The notes beneath the pieces were generated by a model. It was not told the origin of the DNA. It was given only the letters and a program-made list of their open reading frames with translations, and did no database searches. A stretch of 64,000 nucleotides of DNA, taken from contig OX327683.1 of assembly GCA_946807835.1 (NCBI GenBank), positions 12,219,001 to 12,283,000 of the forward strand, read 5' to 3'. Shown here in pieces: positions 56,710 through 64,000 of the stretch. The stretch is from Ailanthus altissimus (Eukaryota; Streptophyta; Magnoliopsida; Sapindales; Simaroubaceae). The translations under genes and the position numbers were made by a program. The first letter of the stretch is position 1; the number at the start of each line of letters is the position of its first letter.

Positions 56710-58310
56710 TGTTGTGTGTTTTCTATAACACAAATTAGCGCAAGTGCACGTTGTCGCAACAAGTAATATATGATGAGAAAAGTGTCGATCCCACAGAGAA
56801 TGATTTATCTTTTCTAGTTTAAGTACTGAAATGGTGTCTTTCTACTATTATCCAGAAAATGATTTAATGTATGATATTAAACTACTCAAGTAAAAGAACA
56901 ACTTAATTATGCTAAGTGATAAACTAAATTACCAACAAGTTAAATTCAATATGAGAAATCTGATAAGGCGTAATTGTATAAACTATTTTATCTTCCTAAC
57001 TTGATATTTGTTCAATTTATCTCAATAATTGGGCTATTTATGCGTATTAATGTTTTTTTATAGGTTGAAGCATTATTGGAGCAAAAATACCGGAAAACGG
57101 ACGCAAATCGGAGCATTAGAGATAAAAATACGAATGGGGGCACTGTAGCAACAGTACACTGCAACAGTACACTGCTACAGTACCACTGTTTTCAGCGCCG
57201 CGGCGCCGATTGCAGAAACTGAGCGCCGCAGCGCCGCGGCGCCGGGACCTGGGCAACAAGTTTTGACAGGTTCCTGAAAATCAGGAAACCCAAAAGTAAC
57301 TCAAAATGCGCCCTAATTCCGTGCTCTTACCTATTTAATTGCTCAAAACTTACAGTTTGGGAGAGGACTCCAGCTGGGACAGCAGCTGGAAACACAAAGA
57401 AACACCTAACTTCTAAGTTTGAAGAAATCAAAGAGGAGGGAAGCAAGCTTCAACAACAAAGGCATTTGACAGGGATGTCTTCTTTGCTTTGATTCTTTAC
57501 TTGTTGTAAGATGTTTAGTTTACATGTATTGATGGAATTAGCTTCAAGATTGTGTAGTTTAATGATGAGCTAATTTCGTTCATCTAGGATTACATCCTTG
57601 AACTCATTATGTGATTGATTTTAGTTCTCTCTTTTATGGTATTAATTCAGCTTTTGATATATTCATTGTGCTTGTGCTTAATGCTATTTGATTACTTGGC
57701 CAGTGGTTAAATTGATCTAGAAATGCTTAAATAAACTTGACAAAGGCATTTAGGTATTTAGTCTTAAGCATATTGATGCATGATCATAGTGTAGTACACT
57801 TGAGTTTCATATGAGATAGACATATACTCATAAGGCATGTATGGCTCATAAAACTTGTGCTTAATGAATTTTGTTCAATTTATTTATCATAGACATATAG
57901 ATATTTGATTGGATGGAATAGATTCACTTGACCTGCAAAAGAGGCTTGTGATGTGTTAAGTGTTTTGGTCAATATATCAAGTTGAGAACTAATAAACATC
58001 AAAGAGATTCTGCTGAATTTATTTGCATAATGGGGGATAGTTTGTAATCCTAGGATTTTGTTGTGTGTTTTCTATAACACAAATTAGCGCAAGTGCACGT
58101 GTCGCAACAAGTAATATATGATGAGAAAAGTGTCGATCCCACAGAGAATGATTTATCTTTTCTAGTTTAAGTACCGAAATGGTGTCTTTCTACTATTATC
58201 CAGAAAATGATTTAATGTGTGATGATTAAACTACTCAAGTAAAAGAACAACTTAATTATGCTAAGTGATAAACTAAATTACCAACAAATTATATTCAATA
58301 TGAGAAATCC
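56710..58310. repeat. Rearranged Athila-type LTR (family X) with end segments in inverted order
   Basis: There are three parts: A1 (56710-56961), B (56962-58058, starting TGATAAGGCG) and A2 (58059-58310). At 6571-6934 the normal order is the end of B followed by the reverse of A. So B is plus-oriented, while both A copies are the LTR 3' end in minus orientation. The box TGTCGATCCCAC occurs at 56783-56794 and 58131-58142. Inverting A2 alone would rebuild a normal plus-strand LTR of about 1.35 kb. Confidence 0.8.
57110..57245. repeat. GCTACAG and GCGCCGCGGCGCC clusters in LTR X
   Basis: Repeated GCAACAGTACACT / GCTACAGTACC blocks are followed by GCGCCGCGGCGCCG and GCGCCGCAGCGCCGCGGCGCC, strongly palindromic and very GC-rich against an AT-rich background. 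It is comparable in kind to the array at 42737-43005. Confidence 0.75.
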
Positions 58311-59276
58311 TAGAAAATCAACAGGATAGTAAAATTTATCAATTTGCAACAAAACATCTTCTACTATTCCCCGTGGTTTCTTGATTGATCGGTCAGCTAA
58401 TTGTAGGACTACAGATGTTGGTTTAATCTCACCAAGTCCCAACTGCAAGTAAATAGAATAAGGCATTAAATTTACACTTGCTCCTAAGTCCAATAAAGCT
58501 TGACCAAACTCATGTGTCCCAATTTGGCAGGAGATTGTGGGACATCCTGGGTCTTTATACTTGGGTGGTGTCTTTTGTTCAATCACTGCACTTACCTGTT
58601 CTGCCAAAAATGCAGTTTTCTTCACATGGTGTTTTCTTTTGATAGTGCATAAATCCTTGATGACTTTGGCATAAGTTGGAACCTGCTTAATCAAATGTAA
58701 CAAGGGAAGATTAATTTTAACTTGTTTCAAATGTTCCAAAATCTCACCTTGAATTTCTGAATTTTTCCCAACCGGTCGAAGAGCTTGAGGAAAAGGCACT
58801 GGGATTGAAAACTTACTTTCGGGCTCTTTTTCCATTGTGGCCTCTTTTTCAAGGGGGGCATCTTTACTACTCGTAGATGTGTTAATTTCAGGAGTAGGCT
58901 CACTTACAATCTTACCACTTCGAGTAGTAATGGCATTGACTTCTTTGAGATTTTGAACATCAGAAGTAGAAGCTTGTGCCATGAATTGTCCTTTTGGATT
59001 GGATTGAGGTTGAGATGGAAACTTACCTCGCTCTTGTACAGTTAAGGCACTGGTCAATTTTGTGATTTGACTCTTGATTTCTTTGTTTTCGTCCACCACC
59101 TGTGCAAGAATTGTTTCAAATTTTTGATTAGTCTTACTTTGTGCCTCCATAAATGCTTGTAATGTATCCTCTAAAGAATTCCTAGTTGGTCGTGCATTAT
59201 ATTGAGGTGCAACATAAGACTTGGGTGCTTGTTGTTCTTGTTTCCATTGGTTGTTGGCTTGTTGGTCAGATTTCTA
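58311..59276 (-). pseudogene. pol: Athila-type element E: gag-protease linker and aspartic protease, truncated
   Basis: This continues in the same frame as gag (59277-60386) after a single TAG at 59274-59276. A coiled-coil-prone stretch (MEAQSKTNQKFETILAQ) and a Pro/Ser/Glu-rich linker with ITTRSGK precede the protease. Counting from the Met at 59150, the loop is Asp221-Leu-Gly (LLDLGASVNLMP), the Athila-type form of the active site, and LADRSIKKPRGIVEDVLL follows. Homology stops after DKFYYPVDFL (residue 280), where the sequence joins the LTR X segment A2 through a short shared TAG; the last ten residues of the open frame come from that LTR. RT, RNase H and integrase are gone. Confidence 0.9.
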
Positions 59277-60386
59277 ACTGAAATTTGGGTGGTTTCTCCA
59301 GCTAGGATTATATGTTTCAGAGTAGGGTGAATAAGGCTTCTTGTACATCCCTAGGGCATTACATTGTTCCTCATATATCCCTCTCATCTCACTATACGTG
59401 GGGCAATCTTGAGCTAAGTGTTTCGCTCCTCCACAGACAAAACAGACATCGTGTGACTCAACTCTAGCAACCGTGTGGGTGACCCTTCTATCTTTGGATT
59501 TCAAGGCCTCTAACTCCCTAGTTAAGACCTTTAATTGGGCTTTGAGGTTATCCTCTTCCCTAAGATGGAAAACTCCATTGGGTCGTGACCTATTTGTGCT
59601 TTCAGCAATGCTAGGTCCAGTCCATGTATGGGCTTTTTCGGCTAAGTCATTAAGAAATTCTATAGCTTCCTCAGGATCTTTGTGAAGGAACTCCCCATTA
59701 CACATCATCTCAACAAATTGGCGCTCTCTAATTGTGAGTCCCTCATAGAAATAACTAACCAAGCGCCAATTTTCATACCCATGGTGAGGGCACAGATTTA
59801 GCAACTCTTTAAACCTTTCCCATGCTTGATATAAGGTTTCACTGTCTTTTTGGGAGAATGAAGAAATTTTTCTTTTCAGGTCATTAGTTTTGTGTTGTGG
59901 GAAGTATTTATTGAAAAATGCTTGGGTCATTTCTGCCCAAGTTCCTATAGACCTCGGCCTCAAAGAGTATAGCCAACTCTTTGCTTTGTCTTTCAAAGAA
60001 AAAGGGAAAAATTTAAGCCTAACAGTGTCTATGGCTTCAGGTTGGCTATGGAAGGTGGCAATTACTTCTTCAAATTCCCTAACATGTACATAAGGATTTT
60101 CACTATCTACACCATGAAAAGTGGGAAGAAGTTGTATCATTCCAGGTTTAAAATCCGAATGTGGTATGTTAGGTGGAAATATAATGCATGATGGTGTGGC
60201 TGTGCGAGTAGGATGCAAGTAATCTTTTAGAGTTCTAACGGGGTTTTCTTCGTGTTGGCTCATTGTGTTAGAATTACAAGATGAACTAGAAGGTGAATTC
60301 TCTTCACTTACAAATTGTGGGAGTGGTTCTAGTTCTAGTTCTAGTTCTCTCACAAATCTTCCTCGTTTGTCTCTAGGTCGATGCAT
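59274..60386 (-). CDS. gag: Athila-type element E: gag capsid protein
   Basis: This 370 residue open frame, with ATG at 60386, forms the particle shell and binds element RNA. A basic N-terminus (MHRPRDKRGRF) and an acidic, Ser-rich stretch precede the capsid domain at about residues 95-250: LKFFPFSLKDKAKSWLYSL, FFNKYFPQHKTNDLKRKI, LYQAWERFKELLNLCPHHG and FYEGLTIRERQFVEMMCNG. A predicted helical LKVLTRELEALKSK stretch comes next, then a CX2CX4HX4C knuckle (Cys315, Cys318, His323, Cys328). It is the best-preserved gene of the window. The frame would run on into protease but for the TAG at 59274-59276, which may be a mutation or, less likely, a readthrough stop. A leader with hairpin repeats lies upstream. 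Confidence 0.92.
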   Translation of the reverse strand: MHRPRDKRGRFVRELELELEPLPQFVSEENSPSSSSCNSNTMSQHEENPVRTLKDYLHPTRTATPSCIIFPPNIPHSDFKPGMIQLLPTFHGVDSENPYVHVREFEEVIATFHSQPEAIDTVRLKFFPFSLKDKAKSWLYSLRPRSIGTWAEMTQAFFNKYFPQHKTNDLKRKISSFSQKDSETLYQAWERFKELLNLCPHHGYENWRLVSYFYEGLTIRERQFVEMMCNGEFLHKDPEEAIEFLNDLAEKAHTWTGPSIAESTNRSRPNGVFHLREEDNLKAQLKVLTRELEALKSKDRRVTHTVARVESHDVCFVCGGAKHLAQDCPTYSEMRGIYEEQCNALGMYKKPYSPYSETYNPSWRNHPNFS

Positions 60387-61139
60387 ACATCCTAATTTTT
60401 TTTTTTTTTTTAAGGAAAGAAATACTTAAGGAAAATTAAGAAGTGGAATAAACACAACAAGAAATAGAAATAAGTTAGGTGGTAAGACAAACCATAAAAT
60501 ATAAATACAATAACTAAACAAAAGACTATAAAGTACGAAAAAAAAAGTACAATAAATAAATAATAAAAAGAAAATACAATAAGTAAATAAATAAAAGGTT
60601 AGGCGGTAGAACCGGCCATAAAAAGAAAATACAACATGTTAACTAAAGTAAATAAAGTGCAATAAATACGTAAAAGAAAATGAAAATAAAGTACAATAAA
60701 ACAAAAGTGCAATAAATAAATAAAGTACAATAAGAAATAAAGAAACTAAGTTAGGCGGTAGAACCAGCCACAAAATAAAAAGAAAATACAACAAATTATC
60801 TAAAAAAAAGTACAATAAATAAATAAAAGAAAGTGAACGAAGTTAGGCGGTAAAACCAGCCATTAAAAAAAAAGTGCAATAAATAAACTAAAGAAAATAA
60901 AGTGCGATAAATAGATAAAAGAAAATAAACTAATTAGGCGGTAAAACCAGCCATTAAGATAATATAAAATATAACAAATTAACTAAAGAAAACAAAATAA
61001 ATTAGGTGGTAGAACCAACCATGAATAATAAATAAATTACAACAAAGGAAATAAAACTAAGATTTTGCAAAGAAAAGAAAATATACAAAGTTACCACTTT
61101 AGTATTTATAATCGCAACCAACTTTCGCTTAGTGTGCTT
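60387..61139 (-). other. Leader of element E between primer site and gag
   Basis: The 5' untranslated leader is purine/pyrimidine-skewed (A-rich on the plus strand, U-rich in the element RNA) and includes a run of T (about 60394-60412). It holds six copies of a small GC-rich hairpin separated by A-rich spacers, described separately. No start codon context other than the gag ATG was singled out. Confidence 0.7.
60478..61020 (-). repeat. Six hairpin repeat units in the element E leader
   Basis: The core GGCGGTAGAACCAGCC and variants occur at 60478-60493, 60602-60617, 60754-60769, 60846-60861, 60937-60952 and 61005-61020, each preceded by TTA and mostly followed by AT or CA. Each core can fold as GGC-GGT, loop AGA or AAA, ACC, one bulged base, GCC. 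Units 1 and 6 read GGT...ACC, changing both partners of the third pair from C-G to T-A. The spacers share AAAATACAAC and AAGTGCAATAAATAAA blocks, so the whole unit of about 68-152 bp is repeated. Confidence 0.85.
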
Positions 61140-61156
61140 CCCCGGCAACGACGCCA
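61140..61156 (-). other. Primer binding site, tRNA-Asp type
   Basis: On the minus strand TGGCGTCGTTGCCGGGG lies just after the LTR end. It matches the complement of the plant tRNA-Asp(GTC) 3' end with one mismatch (TGGCGCC expected). tRNA-Asp priming is usual in Athila/Tat elements. Confidence 0.88.
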
Positions 61157-61162
61157 AATTTT

Positions 61163-62717
61163 TGTTTACGCTCAAAATATAACGCAGCTATCGCAGTATA
61201 GATTGAGGTGTCGATCCCACGAGGAAGCTCTTGGCAAAATAGGTTAGTGAAGTAAAATATTAAAGCAGTAGCAAAGGGTTAATTGATTTAAACGGATGAG
61301 ATAGAATTGTCTATGAATTGAGAAAAATGTCTTATGATGATTTAAGCAAGGCTTTGAGAATCACAATTATGCTTTATAAATCTACTCTATACTTTGATTC
61401 GATATTTATAACTCAACTGAAAGTTTCACATCCCAAACAATCAATCGGAAGGTATGTAATATATAGCACATTTGATAACACATGTATTTGATTTAGTTAA
61501 ACTCTTTGCAAGCATTAACACACATCATGTTATTTATACAAGTTATCTAAGATCGACAATATATCATTTTGACAATATTGCAGTAAAAGATTAACTTGAA
61601 TATCAAACATTTATTGCCCTTACATGTTATCCAAGATCGACAATATATCAAATTGACAATACTGCAGTAAAAGATTAACATATAAAACAATGTAACCAGT
61701 AACAATTATAAATCAGCATGAATCACATAAGAAAAGCATGACTGAACATATATGAGACATGAGAATTATAACCTCTGGATTATAGAAAATAAAATAGATA
61801 AGAGTTTAATCAAAACCAAACTTACAACATTTATAGCTCTTGACACCGAATCAAAGCATGGAAGTAGATTTACTACATATAAAAGTTCATCTCTTAGCCT
61901 TGCTAGGAACTCTAGCCTAAATTACAATACATGTTAATGAGAATAAAAGAAGAGAGAAATTCTCTTTTAAAAACGTCCTAAGGGTCTCCTTATATAGGCA
62001 ATGAATGGACATATGTCATGGATGACATCAATCTTCAATAATTTTAAGTCAATAACTCGTGTATCCACTTGCAGCACATTTTGGATAATGTAAATGATCA
62101 ATTCAGCTTCTGTGGCCGACATGAAAGTTTTATAATTTTGACTCTTCTTTCCATAGGCACTGATTTCATGCAAATTGGATGAGTATCCAATGAGATATGA
62201 GCAAAATTCCAAAGATACACCAGAATTCGGCCAACAACCATTTTACCCACTTGCAATGCGATTTGGTCCATGATAACGGCTGATTTGGACTTTACCATAA
62301 ACATACGAGTTGTTGATAGTTAAGTCAGAAATTCACAGCTTCAAGAATTATACCAATTGAGTACGTATTTTGGGAGATACGGTCCAAATACGTGAGTTGG
62401 GTCAAGCTGGGTAAGAGTTGTAGTCCGATTCTGTTGTATCTCAATTTTTGGCCCATAACATGTTGGATTTGGCTTTTCCACTATTCTTCAAATTTGTGTA
62501 AGATTGAGTCATGTTGCACTAGGTTCAAGAATTTCTTCATTTCGATTTCTACATTGAGAGTTATGTCCAATTTACCTAAACCTATCCAAATAACATTCAT
62601 TAATCACAATTTAAGGAGAACACTTTATTTCAAGCTAAAAATACAGAAAATACTAAAATTGGTGACATTAAATGGTGATTGAATCTTTTAACAACATGCA
62701 TTTTTATGTGTTCATCA
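61163..62717 (-). repeat. LTR of element E, flanked by primer site and polypurine tract
   Basis: On the minus strand it starts TGATGAACAC (62717) and ends ...GAGCGTAAACA (61163), 1555 bp. It carries a TATATAA box (61990-61996) and TGTCGATCCCAC (61209-61220) near its 3' end. A 59-66 bp near-duplication around GATCGACAATATATCA occurs at 61552 and 61632. A primer site follows it, as for a 5' LTR, and a purine tract precedes it, as for a 3' LTR. Short frames within are not coding. Confidence 0.85.
61990..61996 (-). promoter_or_regulatory. TATA-like box of the element E LTR
   Basis: TATATAA on the minus strand is followed by GGAGACCC and, further on, sequence leading to the primer site. The position within the LTR fits a Pol II core promoter that would drive gag. 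It is inferred from position and form only. Confidence 0.45.
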
Positions 62718-63270
62718 CAGCCCCCAACCAGCTTATTGCTAGTCTCTAGCAATTCAAGCGTAAATAGAATATGCAAAACTACCTAAGCACTTCAATCAAA
62801 ACGTCAGTTCGAGATCACTGTTGCTATCATGGTTTTTTCAATTACAACTTCCATAATTTGTGTGTGTGTGAACTAAGCCATAACCATCTAACCACAAACC
62901 ATAATAGATATAGCCTTGAGAATTTCTCCAAGTAAAAGCCTCAACTCCATATCCTCACAGGTGTATGACTGTTTAAAAGGTTAGGACTTCTCTTATGGAG
63001 TTGGAAAACAGTTAAGCACTCAAGAAAAAGTCAATTTTAAGGACAGACATATAAACTAACATTGATCCGAAGATAGGAAAATTATTTGTTTAAAAATCAA
63101 TTATTCATATCATACGTCAACTTTAGAACTTTAATTGGCTGGTGAGAACAATACAATTATAACTTGGTGAGAAAACTGTTTTACAAGGTATTTGTCTTCT
63201 AAAATTGAATGAAGACTTTATTAAACTGAATTGCTTCTTTTTTTTTTTTTCTTGTTTTTGGTACTTTTGT

Positions 63271-63307
<37 letters not shown>

Positions 63308-64000
63308 ATACAAGGAAGCATTACAAAGGTTTCTCACCAAATTATATTATGCACAAATGTAACCAACTTATCCCTTAATTCAAATAATATCATTCTAAAC
63401 AAAAATTAACCAATTCAAAGGATCAATGAAAGTTCATAAGCTGTTTTCTCAACCTTTCCACTTACTCACAAAAGATATGTGAGATTAGAAAAATATATAC
63501 TTAAACATGGGAATTCTCTTGGCTATATAAATTGAATCATCCATCTTACCACAAGGCTTAGCATTGTGCTCAAAAATATTTTGGAAGTCATTCTTTAGTA
63601 ACCTAGATAGAAATAGTGACTCAACCTAATCAATTCTGAAATCATACTTAGGCAGAAAAGCAAATTCCTTTATACAAGAATTACCAAGACTACAAGCAGT
63701 AAACGACAATGCATGAAATATAAAACAAAATAACAAAAAGTTAGTTAAAATGCATTTCAAAAGTTAGTACTAAAACTCCTTACTCTGCCATTCTAATTTG
63801 ACCTAGAATGCGTCTCAAGAGTTCAAGAATGAACTCTTTACTCTGCCGTTTTAATCAAATGTCGGACCACAATTTTTTTTTTTTTTTTTTTTTTTTGCAA
63901 AATGCAACGTATGTCTACTATCCTCCCCCCAAACCAGATGAAACATTGTCCTCAATGTTTAAATAGAAAGAGATAAAGTATAGGAGACATTACCTGAAAC
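62718..64000 (-). other. 3' internal region of an upstream element joined to the same LTR
   Basis: On the minus strand the stretch ends in AAGCTGGTTGGGGGCTG (62718-62734), a polypurine-type tract directly before the LTR start. Near 63921-63959 it has ATTGAGGACAATGTTT and GGTTTGGGGGGAGG, the same kind of motif as at 15468 and 39462. No coding frame is recognisable. Long T runs occur at 63239-63303 and 63871-63896. The region looks like the 3' end of another Athila/Tat-type element that shares the LTR at 61163-62717, continuing past the window edge. Confidence 0.65.

Noticed and set aside
60394..60412. T run before gag considered as a Pol III terminator or poly(A) tail of a processed gene.
   Set aside because: It sits in the leader of an LTR element close to the gag ATG, with no SINE or processed-gene structure nearby.

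Overview
The window looks like plant nuclear DNA, probably from a eudicot. It is AT-rich and is built almost wholly from LTR retrotransposons inserted into one another. I found no host protein gene, no tRNA or rRNA gene and no CRISPR. Tekay/Del-type chromoviruses, an Athila/Tat-type assemblage with tRNA-Asp priming, a CRM-like chromovirus and a long-LTR Ty1/copia family all point to a land-plant heterochromatic block. The species cannot be named from this sequence.

Left block (1-14485): an old Tekay-family LTR, entering from the left edge, is cut into three pieces (1-1059, 4005-4063, 13645-14485). One cut is a 2.9 kb solo LTR of another family (1060-4004). The other is a young but broken Tekay element (4064-13644) with target duplication GTAGT. 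That element keeps recognisable protease, RT, RNase H, integrase and chromodomain in one frame, with at least four in-frame stops. Its 5' LTR end, primer site and most of gag are replaced by the tail of an Athila-type LTR.

Middle-left (14486-22597): a decayed Athila/Tat-like 3' end with a plant-transposon-type ORF, scraps of copia LTR in both orientations, a tryptophan-rich ORF remnant of uncertain origin, and a CRM-like gypsy on the minus strand that lost RT and RNase H.

Central nest (22598-53935): one plus-strand Athila-type element forms the outer shell (5' LTR 22598-23300, gag-protease 26986-28830, 3' region 39177-40872, 3' LTR 40873-41167 plus 52926-53935). It is interrupted by a copia element (23340-26985), a complete minus-strand Tekay element (28962-39176) and a minus-strand copia solo LTR (41168-52920, TSD CCACT). 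The solo LTR itself holds an Athila-like solo LTR (41741-43166, TSD ATAAT) and a copia element with both LTRs (43502-51709, TSD GAGAC).

Right block (53936-64000): a minus-strand copia leader interrupted by a solo copia LTR (54488-56618, TSD CAAAC), then a rearranged Athila-type LTR with inverted and duplicated ends (56710-58310). Last comes a minus-strand Athila-type gag-protease gene (58311-60386) that is nearly open. Its leader carries six small hairpin repeats, and its LTR (61163-62717) is flanked by a primer site on one side and a polypurine tract on the other, as in a tandem pair sharing an LTR.

Nothing here is clearly a new biological system. The best candidates for structure that plain retrotransposon annotation does not explain are the hairpin array with paired base changes (60478-61020), a box shared near the 3' end of several different LTR families, GC-rich iterated motifs inside otherwise AT-rich LTRs and leaders, and the nesting history recorded by matching target duplications. 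All element names rest on reading motifs by eye. No alignment or database search was run.
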